Source: CAZSSM01 sp964609385
Lineage (GTDB): Bacteria > Planctomycetota > Planctomycetia > Isosphaerales > Isosphaeraceae
Direction: 5' to 3'
NCBI GenBank assembly: GCA_964609385.1
Contig: CAZSSM010000082.1
Location: 1-28,634 of the forward strand
DNA: 28,634 nt
Both the position numbers and the translations under genes were made by a program. This document shows, piece after piece, positions 7,058 through 15,429 of the stretch. The notes beneath the pieces were generated by a model that was not told where the DNA came from, did no database searches, and was given only the letters and a program-made list of their open reading frames with translations. Position 1 is the stretch's first letter, and every line of letters begins with the position of its first letter.

Positions 7058-9232
7058 CTAATAGAACATCCAGAGCGTCACGCCCAAGACCATCCCGAGG
7101 AGGATCGGCCAGAAGAGCAGCTTAGCCAGCAGGTTGTCCCGATATTCGAGGAGGGGGACCGAATCACTCGTCGTGAAGACGAGGGCGTCGAGCACGACGA
7201 GCAGCAGCACGAGGTAGGAGATCAGGTAGATCGCCTCCATGTACGTGATCACGTCGAGATCCAGACCGCGGCGGAGGTCGATATGCATGAGGACGATGGC
7301 GAAAAAGAATGCGCCACAGGTCTCCAGCACGCCGAAGGCGCTGAAGCCGGAGCTGGTGCGTAGCCGCTCGTTGAAGCTGGAGCTGATCAAGACTCCGTGA
7401 AGCAAGACCGCGACGATCAGGATGGGGATGATGTGCGAGATGAAGGGCGTCGGGAACTTGCGTTGCAGAAGGATGTTGAACTGAAGGACGGGGACCTGGG
7501 CGGTGTCGGCGGCATCCACGTCAGGAGACCACTCGACGTTATAAGTGTTCATTATGTAGGAGAAGCCGCTCCCCTCCACCGACCAGCCTGGTACTTCCAT
7601 CGGTCGATAGAGCCCTGGACCGGTCGCGGTCTGGAGGTAGGGATAGCGCTCCAGTTCGGGGACGAGGACCACGCCGCGGTCGACCTCGGGGTGGACGAGC
7701 TGGATCGTGAGCCTCTGCCGGTCGAAGGGATAGGCCCGGTAGTCGAAGCGGCCGCGCACGGTTGCCCGGAAGTCGAAGGCGACGAGTTCCCCGCCCTCCT
7801 CCAGGGAACGTCGATAGCGCTCGACGAGCCGGAGCGACTCGGCATCCGGTTCGAGGTTGGGCATCATCACGTCCTGGGAGAGCCCGTCAACGACCTGCTC
7901 AGGGTAGCGCTGCCAGATCATCCCGCCGATCTTGATGGCGTGCGAGTCTTCAAAGACCATCGAGCGGACGAAGAGCCAGGTGGGGACGAACGGCACATCA
8001 CGTTGCTGCCGCTGAGAGAATTGGTCTCGGTAGTCGTCCAAGAAGCCGTTGAGCCCATCGATATCGTCGACCTGGACTTCGGGGGGACCGTCCCTGAGAC
8101 GTCGAGGTGGGTCGCCGAAGCGGTAGGACAACGCCCAGATCGACCCGATGGCCAAGATTAAGGCAAGCGAGACGGCGATCGAGCAGAGCCAGAGCCGTAG
8201 GGCTTCCCCCTTGCTAGTCAGGAGCACGCAGAGCAGACCCAGAACGAGCAGGGCAAGGACGTTGAGCATGATGCCCACCGAGCGACGACGCCATGCGGTC
8301 CGACCGTCGATCAGCTCCACCTCGAACATCGCCACGGCCATGGACCAGCCGGTCTCGGGCACCGGGCGAAAAAAGACCCAGCCGGGCTGCCTGCCGGGAA
8401 GCACCGAACAATCGTGACATCGGCGGACCCCCGAGTCTCCGGATCGCATTCGCCGCTCCACGACGGCCAGGTCACGATTGCCCGACTCGGCAATCACCTC
8501 GGCATATGTCTTTCCATCTCGAACATGGTCGAAGACCGGGAAGGCCAGCAGCCGGCCTCCGTTATCCATCAAGGCACCGCCACCCCGTCGACCGACATAC
8601 TGGCGGTTGAACAGGTCGTTCAACTCGCGCAACGACACGGAGAGATTGACGACAGCGAGGGGCCGTCGGCTTCCCTCGCCTTGCTCTCGATCGGAGAACA
8701 CGGGCACGCTGTAGCCGACGTATGGTTCGCCAGCTACTTCTCCGAAGCCGGTGACCCACATGGACTTACCCCGTCGCAGAGGCTCCTGATACCAACGGGC
8801 GTCTTCAGCGTGCTTCGGGCTCGTGTAGTCGTAGTTGTCCTCGATCTGCAGGAAACGTCCTTCCCTGCGGTCGAAGAACGGTGCGTCGAGTTTTGCTTCG
8901 GAACGAGCTGTCGGCTCGAACGCCACCGTCATGCCCACCAAGTAGGGCTCCGACTCGCTCACTTCCTGGATCCGGGCTCGCAGGCGCTCGGGATCGGTCT
9001 GCTCCCGAGCCAGTTCCTCGGCCACGTACTCTGCGCGTTCCTCGACCACGTTCATCGCTAGCTCAAGGCCCAGCCGGATCAGCTCAACCCGGTCCTCGCC
9101 CATGGAGACCGCCTCGGCACGCTGCCGGCGAGCAAAGTCGGTTAGCCAGGCGACCTGGACGATAAGGACGACGGCTGCGAGGGCCGCCACAGTGATGACC
9201 GCTCCCAAGGAGCTCCAGATCTTCAGCACCAT
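7058..9232 (-). CDS. Cache-domain / pentameric ligand-gated ion channel fusion protein
   Basis: A 724-residue membrane protein. A first helix (about 6-30) leads to a periplasmic double-Cache-like sensor domain (about 35-305, with WYQEPLRRGKSMWV and YVGYSVPVF typical of Cache_1). Two helices (about 318-338 and 346-370) return the chain to the periplasm. A Cys-loop/Pro-loop receptor extracellular domain (about 372-592) carries the hallmark YPFDRQ at 501-506. Four helices M1-M4 follow (about 594-618, 624-650, 661-686, 701-722). The M2-M3 and M3 region DLDVITYMEAIYLISY closely resembles bacterial channels such as GLIC. E622 and T626 may correspond to the selectivity and 2' positions of GLIC, which would suggest cation conduction; this is inference. 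The topology is consistent: both sensor domains face the periplasm. ATG 9232 is preferred because the 68 residues in front of it look non-coding. The ligand is unknown. Confidence 0.85.
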   Translation of the reverse strand: MVLKIWSSLGAVITVAALAAVVLIVQVAWLTDFARRQRAEAVSMGEDRVELIRLGLELAMNVVEERAEYVAEELAREQTDPERLRARIQEVSESEPYLVGMTVAFEPTARSEAKLDAPFFDRREGRFLQIEDNYDYTSPKHAEDARWYQEPLRRGKSMWVTGFGEVAGEPYVGYSVPVFSDREQGEGSRRPLAVVNLSVSLRELNDLFNRQYVGRRGGGALMDNGGRLLAFPVFDHVRDGKTYAEVIAESGNRDLAVVERRMRSGDSGVRRCHDCSVLPGRQPGWVFFRPVPETGWSMAVAMFEVELIDGRTAWRRRSVGIMLNVLALLVLGLLCVLLTSKGEALRLWLCSIAVSLALILAIGSIWALSYRFGDPPRRLRDGPPEVQVDDIDGLNGFLDDYRDQFSQRQQRDVPFVPTWLFVRSMVFEDSHAIKIGGMIWQRYPEQVVDGLSQDVMMPNLEPDAESLRLVERYRRSLEEGGELVAFDFRATVRGRFDYRAYPFDRQRLTIQLVHPEVDRGVVLVPELERYPYLQTATGPGLYRPMEVPGWSVEGSGFSYIMNTYNVEWSPDVDAADTAQVPVLQFNILLQRKFPTPFISHIIPILIVAVLLHGVLISSSFNERLRTSSGFSAFGVLETCGAFFFAIVLMHIDLRRGLDLDVITYMEAIYLISYLVLLLVVLDALVFTTSDSVPLLEYRDNLLAKLLFWPILLGMVLGVTLWMFY

Positions 9233-9643
9233 GTGCTCCAGACTCGGACAAGGCAAGGTTGCCGCAAGGTCTTCACTCGGTCTCGACGACCGACAGAGTG
9301 CGGCAGAAGTCGCGCATCGCCCCAGAAAGTCTGTCGCCGGTAGGCTTTCATGAATGATGCCATCGTGATGGTTGTGCGTACCAGTGGGCACCGTTCCATG
9401 AGCCTGCTCAGCGGACAATCGAAAAGCCGACTTCAACTCGCGTTCCTGTCCATCTCCTCCACCGAGTCGGGTTCACGAACGAGGTCCAGATGGTCGTGCT
9501 CGAGGATTTCTCATTTTTCGCTAAGCAAATTGCGAAAAAACGACGCGTGCCTCTCGACGATCGCGATTGGATCGCCATACACTTCGACGAACGGACCCAG
9601 AACCGGTTTCGAGCGGCCGTGCCTGATGTTTTCGAGGTCGACC
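9233..9643. other. Divergent intergenic region between channel gene and sufR
   Basis: About 410 bases separate the starts of the two divergent genes. The reading frames here continue the flanking genes upstream but encode unstructured, proline- and serine-rich peptides without family resemblance, so the region is probably non-coding. It should hold the promoters of both genes. The one clear structure is the inverted repeat at 9514-9539. Confidence 0.55.
9514..9539. promoter_or_regulatory. Inverted repeat upstream of sufR (operator or hairpin candidate)
   Basis: TTTTTCGC at 9514-9521 is perfectly repeated in reverse as GCGAAAAA at 9532-9539, with a 10-base spacer. A second short palindrome, GCAAATTGC, lies inside at 9525-9533. 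It stands about 105 bases before the sufR start, in the divergent promoter region, and is A/T-rich compared with its surroundings. It could be an operator for SufR or another dimeric regulator, or a hairpin. It does not match the CAAC-N6-GTTG site described for cyanobacterial SufR. Confidence 0.35.
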
Positions 9644-10285
9644 ATGCTGACGAGCCCGGACCGCCCCCTGCTCGACGTCCTTCGACGTCACGGCCCTTTG
9701 ACGGTCGATGCCCTGTGCGAGCACCTGGGCGTGACCGCGACGGCTGTTCGGCATCGTCTCACACGTCTCTGCGATCAAGGCTTGGTCGAGCGTCATCAAC
9801 GATCGCGTGGACGTGGTCGACCTTCGTACCTCTACCAAGTCAGCGCCGAGACTCGAGGGGCGTTTGGTCAGGATTACGAGTCCCTTGCCTTCGCGCTTTG
9901 GAAAGAGCTTGCTGACAGCGACGACGATCACCTCAGGCAGGCCGTCATGGACCGGATGGTCGACCGGATGGCCGCTCGATTCCGAAACGAGGTCAATGCG
10001 GAATCGTTCGCTCAACGCATCGAGCAGCTTCGGGCGTGTCTCGAGAACCTCGGTGTCGAAGCCGAGGTCACCATGGACGAGGCTTCCGGGCTCCCAAGCT
10101 TGCAATTGCACTCGTGCCCATACGACCGCTTGGCCCGTGAAGACGCATCGATTTGCCAGCTTGAACGGGCCACCTTCGAACGCGTCCTCAGTCACCCGAT
10201 CGAGGTGAATCACTGCCAGTGCGACGGCCACCGTTGTTGCGGATTTTCGGCGAAGACGGATGCCTCGACGCACACGACCGGTTGA
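9644..10285 (+). CDS. sufR: SufR-like Fe-S sensing transcriptional regulator
   Basis: A 213-residue regulator. The N-terminal winged HTH (about 8-65) has the segment LCEHLGVTATAVRHRLTRL, followed by a GRGRPSYLY wing typical of SufR/DeoR-ArsR-like proteins. The C-terminal half carries a cysteine set: C158 (HSCPYD), C171, and the cluster C191, C193, C198, C199 (HCQCDGHRCCGF). C158 and C171 are separated by 12 residues, as in the SufR signature. Known SufR proteins bind an Fe-S cluster and repress suf genes when clusters are sufficient. It lies directly upstream of sufC in the same direction, so it probably controls this cluster and itself. ATG 9644 is chosen because GAGG lies at 9634-9637; longer in-frame extensions look non-coding. 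Confidence 0.85.
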   Translation: MLTSPDRPLLDVLRRHGPLTVDALCEHLGVTATAVRHRLTRLCDQGLVERHQRSRGRGRPSYLYQVSAETRGAFGQDYESLAFALWKELADSDDDHLRQAVMDRMVDRMAARFRNEVNAESFAQRIEQLRACLENLGVEAEVTMDEASGLPSLQLHSCPYDRLAREDASICQLERATFERVLSHPIEVNHCQCDGHRCCGFSAKTDASTHTTG

Positions 10286-10422
10286 GGACGTCCCCGACGG
10301 ATTGCCTACACCACCAAAGGGCCGACATCATCCTCAGCCCGTTTTCACCATGATCGACGGGTCTGCTGCTCGTGGACTTTCCCAACCTCCTATCCCCTGT
10401 GTCGTCCCCCAAGGATCGCGTA

Positions 10423-11253
10423 ATGACCGAGAACGTCTTGCAGATTGAGAACCTCCACGTCCAGATCGACGGCAAGGAGATCCTCCGTGGGGTCGACTTG
10501 GCCCTCAAGCAAGGCGAGGTCCACGCCTTGATGGGCCCCAACGGGTCCGGCAAGAGCACTCTGAGCTACGCCCTGATGGGGCATCCCAACTACGAGGTGA
10601 CCGAAGGTCGCGTCCTGCTTAATGGCGAGAACGTCCTGGAGATGGACCCGAACGAGCGGGCCAAAGCGGGCTTGTTCCTCGCCTTCCAATATCCTACGGC
10701 CATCCCGGGGGTCTCCGTCGCGAACTTCCTCCGCCACGCCGTCAGCAACGTCCGGAACACGGATCGCAAGGAGGGTGAGGACCTGATCCCGATGCGGGAG
10801 TTCCGCAAGGAACTGAAGGAGCGGATGGCCGAACTGGGTGTCGACGCCGAATTCGCCCGCCGTTACCTCAACGAAGGGTTCTCCGGCGGTGAGAAGAAGC
10901 GCGCCGAAGTCCTCCAGCTTTCGATGCTCCGGCCCAAATTCGCGGTCCTCGATGAGACCGACAGCGGCTTGGACATCGATGCGGTCCGCATCGTGAGTGA
11001 GGGGGTCAACCGCGTCGTCGAACGCGAGCGTACCGGCGTCTTGGTGATCACCCACTACCAGCGGATCTTGACCTATATCCAGCCCCAGTTCGTCCACATC
11101 CTGCTTGGTGGCCGGGTCGTCGAACATGGCGGACCCGAACTGGTCACCCAACTCGAGAACGAAGGGTACGACTGGGTTCGCCAGAAGTATCCCGATGCGG
11201 CCAAGTTGGAGCAAGAACTGGAGCAGGACGTCGAGGCCGCAACGTCGGCTTGA
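10423..11253 (+). CDS. sufC: Fe-S cluster assembly ATPase SufC
   Basis: A 276-residue ABC-type ATPase of the SufBCD scaffold complex, cytoplasmic. Walker A is GPNGSGKST (38-46). The ABC signature is FSGGEKKR and Walker B is FAVLDETDSGLD, the SufC-specific form. LALKQGEVHALMGPNGSGKS is near-consensus for the family, and the late THYQRIL segment contains the switch histidine. The C-terminal acidic tail after about residue 255 is longer than in E. coli. ATG 10423 has AAGGA at 10411-10415. It lies 137 bases after sufR and 108 bases before sufB. SufC ATP hydrolysis is known to open the SufB-SufD interface for cluster assembly. Confidence 0.97.
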   Translation: MTENVLQIENLHVQIDGKEILRGVDLALKQGEVHALMGPNGSGKSTLSYALMGHPNYEVTEGRVLLNGENVLEMDPNERAKAGLFLAFQYPTAIPGVSVANFLRHAVSNVRNTDRKEGEDLIPMREFRKELKERMAELGVDAEFARRYLNEGFSGGEKKRAEVLQLSMLRPKFAVLDETDSGLDIDAVRIVSEGVNRVVERERTGVLVITHYQRILTYIQPQFVHILLGGRVVEHGGPELVTQLENEGYDWVRQKYPDAAKLEQELEQDVEAATSA

Positions 11254-11361
11254 GGCAGCCGATCATCGTAGTCGACCGGATCATGAACGGGTCTGTAGAT
11301 CGTTCGAGTCGACGACGCCCATTGACTCGAGGTTTTCTCCCTTCCAAAGGACATCGCAATC

Positions 11362-12777
11362 ATGGCAACCGATCTTTCGCAGCAGGTGGCCGGGATCAAG
11401 GATGAGTACCGCTACGGGTTTCGCGACTCGGACACCAACTATTCGTTCAAGAGCGGCAAGGGCTTGACGCGTGATGTCGTCGAGCAGATCTCCGAGATGA
11501 AGTCGGAACCCGACTGGATGCGTCAGTTCCGACTCCGCTCCCTCGAGTCGTTCTATCAGAAGCCGACGCCGACCTGGGGCGGTGACCTCAGCCAGCTTAA
11601 CTTCGACGATATCCACTACTACATGAAGGCGACCGACCGCCAAGGTCGTTCCTGGGACGATGTGCCCGCCGAGATCAAGAAGACCTTCGACCGGCTCGGG
11701 ATCCCCGAGGCTGAGAAGAAGTTCCTGGCCGGCGTGGGCGCTCAGTACGAGTCGGAGGTCGTCTACCACAGCCTCCGCGAAGATCTGCAAGAGAAGGGCG
11801 TCCTCTTCCTCGACACGGACACGGCCGTTCGTGAGCATCCGGATCTGGTCCGCGAGTACTTCGGCACGGTCATCCCGTACAACGACAACAAGTTCGCCGC
11901 GCTCAACTCGGCGGTCTGGAGCGGCGGTTCGTTCGTCTACGTGCCCGCCGGCGTCAAGGTCGATATCCCCTTGCAGGCCTACTTCCGGATCAACGCTGAG
12001 AACATGGGTCAGTTCGAGCGGACCCTGATCGTCGTTGAGGAAGGCGCCCAGGTTCACTACGTCGAAGGCTGCACCGCGCCGGTCTACACCAGCGAGAGCC
12101 TGCACTCGGCGGTCGTCGAGATCGTCGTCAAGAAGGGTGGCCGCTGCCGGTACACGACCATCCAGAACTGGGCCAATAACATCTATAACCTGGTCACCAA
12201 GCGCGCTGTGGCTCACGACGACGCGGTCATGGAGTGGGTCGACGGCAACCTCGGCAGCCGATTGACCATGAAGTATCCGGCCGTCCACATGGTCGGGCCG
12301 GGCGCTCGGGCTGAGGTGCTCTCGATCGCCTTCGCCAGCGCTGGCCAGCACCAGGACGCCGGGGCTAAGGTTGTTCACGCCGCGCCCCACACCAGCTCGC
12401 GGATCATCTCCAAGAGCATCAGCAAGAACGGCGGTCGGTCCAGCTATCGCGGCTTGGTCAAGGTCGCGCCGTCGGCCCACGACACCCGGAGCAACGTCGT
12501 TTGCGACGCCTTGATCCTCGACCCGATCAGTCGATCCGATACCTACCCCTACATCGAGATCGACAACAAGGACGCAAAGATCGGCCACGAGGCCAGCGTC
12601 TCGAGGATCGGTGAGGAGCAGTTGTTCTACCTGATGAGCCGAGGGCTCAGCGAGGCCGAGGCCTCCACGCTTATCGTCAGCGGGTTCATCGAGCCGCTCG
12701 TCAAGGAGCTGCCGATGGAATACGCCGTCGAGATGAACAAGCTGATCGAGCTTCAGATGGAAGGCTCGGTCGGCTGA
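11362..12777 (+). CDS. sufB: Fe-S cluster assembly scaffold SufB
   Basis: A 471-residue SufB protein, the scaffold subunit that receives sulfur and builds the nascent cluster with SufC and SufD. The N-terminal domain (1-150) leads into the right-handed beta-helix core (about 150-440). C381 in NVVCDAL and E410 in GHEASVSRIGEEQLFY sit 29 residues apart, exactly as C405 and E434 of E. coli SufB, which are needed for cluster assembly. The ending (VSGFIEPLVKELPMEYA) is standard. An AAAGGA site about 11 bases upstream supports ATG 11362. It is collinear with sufC and sufD. Confidence 0.97.
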   Translation: MATDLSQQVAGIKDEYRYGFRDSDTNYSFKSGKGLTRDVVEQISEMKSEPDWMRQFRLRSLESFYQKPTPTWGGDLSQLNFDDIHYYMKATDRQGRSWDDVPAEIKKTFDRLGIPEAEKKFLAGVGAQYESEVVYHSLREDLQEKGVLFLDTDTAVREHPDLVREYFGTVIPYNDNKFAALNSAVWSGGSFVYVPAGVKVDIPLQAYFRINAENMGQFERTLIVVEEGAQVHYVEGCTAPVYTSESLHSAVVEIVVKKGGRCRYTTIQNWANNIYNLVTKRAVAHDDAVMEWVDGNLGSRLTMKYPAVHMVGPGARAEVLSIAFASAGQHQDAGAKVVHAAPHTSSRIISKSISKNGGRSSYRGLVKVAPSAHDTRSNVVCDALILDPISRSDTYPYIEIDNKDAKIGHEASVSRIGEEQLFYLMSRGLSEAEASTLIVSGFIEPLVKELPMEYAVEMNKLIELQMEGSVG

Positions 12778-12979
12778 TCCTCGGCCCGGCCGGTTGGATC
12801 GCAACACACGCTGATTGATTCTTTCTCTCTGCGCTCTCACTACGACGGGGTCACCACCGCCGAACGATCGGCGGGCTGACCTCGTCGTCGAACCGCTTCC
12901 TCCCTGCGATACACAGCATCATCGGAACGAATCGCCCAACACCTCTCAGGCCGTACGGGTCCCAGGAGACGCACCTGCA

Positions 12980-14368
12980 ATGTCCACGTCCGTGAGTTCC
13001 CCGTCCTCCGAAGCAGCTTCGACCTCGAGCCCATCGAGCGCGGCGATCCCCCCCTTGCTCGAGGCTCAGACCTTCGAGGCGTTTCTGAGTGGACGACGGG
13101 ATCCGGACTGGCTTGTCGCGATCCGTCGCGGGGCCTTCGAACAGCTCCAGCAAACAGCTTTCCCCACGACACGAGACGAGGAATGGCGACGGACCGACCT
13201 CCGGACCTTCAAGCTCGCGCGTTTCATCCTACCCGTCGAGCAGCCTGACGCCCCGACCACCTTTGACCTCAACGCGACCAACACCCTAAGCACGCTCCGC
13301 GAGTCCGGTTCGGCCGGCTTGGCCACGATCGATGGCGTCCGAACCGAGAGCGGATCGTCCAGTCAAGACCATCCCGACGGAGTGGTCTTCTCAACGCTTG
13401 ACGAGGCCCTGGCCAATTATCCCGAGTTGGTCCGCACCCATCTCTCGAAGATCGTCGAGCCCGGCCACGACGCGTTTTCGCTCCTTCAGACAGCCTACTT
13501 CCAAGGTGGGACTTTCCTGTACGTGCCTCGGGGCGTGACCCTGGACGGCATGCTTTGGGCCGTCCATGGCCTGAGCGAATCGACGAGTATCGGCTTGGGT
13601 CGGACACTCATCGCGCTTGAGGATGGCGCCGACGCGACCTTGATCACGGCCGACCTCGGTCAACCGCGTGCCGATGGTCCATCGATGAACTGCGGTGCGA
13701 CCGAGGTTCACCTGGGCGCGGGCTCCCGACTCCGATTGGTCAACATTCAAGGCTGGAACCGCGACACCTATGAGTTCCGTCGCGAACGCGTCATCATTGG
13801 TCGGGATGCCCGTCTGGAGTGGAGCGTGGCGGGCCTGGGCTCAAAGCTGGCGAAGGTCAATCAGGAGGTCGTCCTGGACGGACCAGGGAGCCACGCACAG
13901 GTCAACGGGGTCCTCTTCACGTCGAGGAAGCAGCACCTCTCCTACGTGACGCGACAGGACCACCGGGCGCCTCAGGCTTCCAGTGACTTGCTCTATAAGG
14001 GCGGACTCCGCGATCGCTCACAGATCATCTGGCGGGGGATGATTCGGGTCGCCAAGGACGCCCAGAAGACCGACTCCTACCAACGCAACGATAACTTGAA
14101 CCTATCGGAACAGGCACACGCCCACTCGATCCCTGGCCTGGAGATCGAGGCGGACGACGTGCGTTGCACCCATGGCGCAACGACCTCGACGGTCGATCCG
14201 GACATGCTCTTCTATGCGGCCACTCGAGGGATCGCGCCCGACCAGGCAACCCGAATGATCGTTGAAGGGTTCTTCGCCGACATCTACGATCGAATCGGCC
14301 TGGAACCGGTCCGTGACCTCCTGGCTGAAGCGGTCACCTCCAAGTTGGCCGAGTCGGGCGACGCCTGA
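12980..14368 (+). CDS. sufD: Fe-S cluster assembly protein SufD
   Basis: A 462-residue SufD, partner of SufB in the SufBC2D scaffold. The first 25 residues are a serine/alanine-rich linker, probably disordered. The N-terminal helical part (DEEWRRTDLRTFKL, 66-79) is followed by the beta-helix core. H398 in RCTHGATTSTVD corresponds to E. coli H360, needed for iron acquisition during cluster assembly. ATG 12980 is preferred because AGGAG is at 12964-12968; the frame opens earlier (TTG 12815), but that extension has no family resemblance. About 200 bases separate it from sufB, with nothing recognised in the gap. Confidence 0.92.
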   Translation: MSTSVSSPSSEAASTSSPSSAAIPPLLEAQTFEAFLSGRRDPDWLVAIRRGAFEQLQQTAFPTTRDEEWRRTDLRTFKLARFILPVEQPDAPTTFDLNATNTLSTLRESGSAGLATIDGVRTESGSSSQDHPDGVVFSTLDEALANYPELVRTHLSKIVEPGHDAFSLLQTAYFQGGTFLYVPRGVTLDGMLWAVHGLSESTSIGLGRTLIALEDGADATLITADLGQPRADGPSMNCGATEVHLGAGSRLRLVNIQGWNRDTYEFRRERVIIGRDARLEWSVAGLGSKLAKVNQEVVLDGPGSHAQVNGVLFTSRKQHLSYVTRQDHRAPQASSDLLYKGGLRDRSQIIWRGMIRVAKDAQKTDSYQRNDNLNLSEQAHAHSIPGLEIEADDVRCTHGATTSTVDPDMLFYAATRGIAPDQATRMIVEGFFADIYDRIGLEPVRDLLAEAVTSKLAESGDA

Positions 14369-14392
14369 CTCGTGATCGGGCCGACCGCCACA

Positions 14393-14422
14393 TTGTGATT
14401 CACATAAGTCGGCTTTTATCAT
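14393..14422 (+). promoter_or_regulatory. Possible internal promoter before the rhodanese gene
   Basis: TTGTGA at 14393-14398 and TATCAT at 14417-14422 match the -35 and -10 consensus at 4 and 5 of 6 positions, with an 18-base spacer. The pair lies in the 115-base gap between sufD and the rhodanese gene, in a locally A/T-richer stretch. It would let the rhodanese-sufE part be transcribed separately from sufCBD. Confidence 0.3.
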
Positions 14423-14483
14423 TGGCCTAAGCTTTCCCAGTTCAAAGACACTCGCAACTTCCTTGGCAATAGGACCTTCCTGA

Positions 14484-15344
14484 GTGAACGCGACGTACGC
14501 CCATCCCGACGTTCTTGTGAGCACCGACTGGGTCGCCGACCACCTGGAAGATCCCCAGGTCCGGATCGTCGAGAGCGATGAAGACTTGTTGCTCTACGAT
14601 ATCGGCCACATCCCCGGGGCGGTGAAGATCGACTGGCCGACCCATCTCCAACATCAGATCGTCCGCGACTACATCGATGCCGAGGCCTTCGCCGAACTCT
14701 GCCGCTCCAACGGGATCGGCAACGATACCACCGTCGTCTTCTACGGCGATAACTCCAACTGGTGGGCTTGTTACGCGTTCTGGACCTTCAAGCTGTTCGG
14801 GCACCGCGACTGTCGGATCATGAATGGGGGACGGAAGCTCTGGTTCGATCAGGGCCGCTCGACCACGACCGACGTTCCGACCTACTCGCGGACCGACTAC
14901 CAGGTGGTCGGCGACTTCGAGCAGCAAATCCGTGCCTTCCGCGACGACGTCCTCAGCCATATCCGTGACGGTCGTGCCTTGGTCGACGTCCGGAGCCCCG
15001 GCGAATATACCGGCGAACTGCTCCACATGGAGGGTTATCCTCAAGAGGGTGCGTTGCGAGGCGGCCACATCCCGGGCGCGGTCAGTTGTCCTTGGAGCCG
15101 CTCGGTCAAAGAGGATGGCACCTTCAAGTCGGCCGATGAACTCCAATCGATCTTCGGTCAGGAATTGAACCTCAAGCCCGATGAATCGGTCATCGCATAC
15201 TGCCGGATCGGTGAGCGGTCCAGCCTGACCTGGTTCGTCCTCACATACCTCTTGGGCTACCATCAGGTTCGAAACTACGACGGGTCTTGGACCGAATGGG
15301 GTAACCTGGTCCGCGTCCCGGTCATCAAGGGGGAGAACCCCTGA
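14484..15344 (+). CDS. Two-domain rhodanese (thiosulfate/3-mercaptopyruvate-type sulfurtransferase)
   Basis: A 286-residue sulfurtransferase with tandem rhodanese domains. The N-terminal inactive domain covers about 8-130, with GHIPGAVKIDW at 41-51. The C-terminal catalytic domain covers about 150-280, with DVRSPGEYTG and GGHIPGAV. The active-site cysteine C240 is in the loop AYCRIGERSS. This CRIGERS loop is the thiosulfate-sulfurtransferase type rather than the CGSGVTA loop of mercaptopyruvate enzymes. The enzyme carries a cysteine persulfide. It lies between sufD and sufE, where a SufS cysteine desulfurase would be expected, so it may pass sulfur to SufE or SufB; that is inference from position. 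The GTG start has AGGA about 10 bases upstream. A strong hairpin follows the stop. Confidence 0.9.
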   Translation: MNATYAHPDVLVSTDWVADHLEDPQVRIVESDEDLLLYDIGHIPGAVKIDWPTHLQHQIVRDYIDAEAFAELCRSNGIGNDTTVVFYGDNSNWWACYAFWTFKLFGHRDCRIMNGGRKLWFDQGRSTTTDVPTYSRTDYQVVGDFEQQIRAFRDDVLSHIRDGRALVDVRSPGEYTGELLHMEGYPQEGALRGGHIPGAVSCPWSRSVKEDGTFKSADELQSIFGQELNLKPDESVIAYCRIGERSSLTWFVLTYLLGYHQVRNYDGSWTEWGNLVRVPVIKGENP

Positions 15345-15345
15345 T

Positions 15346-15370
15346 CGTCCCGAACGCGGCGTTCGGGACG
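15346..15370 (+). terminator. Perfect 11-bp hairpin between rhodanese gene and sufE
   Basis: CGTCCCGAACG at 15346-15356 and CGTTCGGGACG at 15360-15370 are perfect reverse complements around a 3-base loop, starting one base after the rhodanese stop codon. There is no T-tract after it, so it is not a classical intrinsic terminator. It could act as an RNA stability or processing element, a partial terminator that lowers sufE expression, or part of a Rho-dependent end. Confidence 0.55.
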
Positions 15371-15429
15371 GAACTGAACCATTTGGCGATTCGAATCGGC
15401 GACAGACGATCTCGGGAGACCTGATCGCG

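Noticed and set aside
7397..8161. Open frame of 254 codons on the + strand inside the channel gene
   Set aside because: Antisense shadow of the ligand-gated channel module, which has clear family motifs and membrane helices.
9350..9643. N-terminal extension of sufR by 98 codons
   Set aside because: The extension is low-complexity with no domain, and ATG 9644 has a good ribosome site directly before the winged HTH.
11281..12840. Long open frame (519 codons) on the - strand over sufB
   Set aside because: It lies fully antisense to sufB, has no family resemblance and is explained by high G+C at third codon positions.
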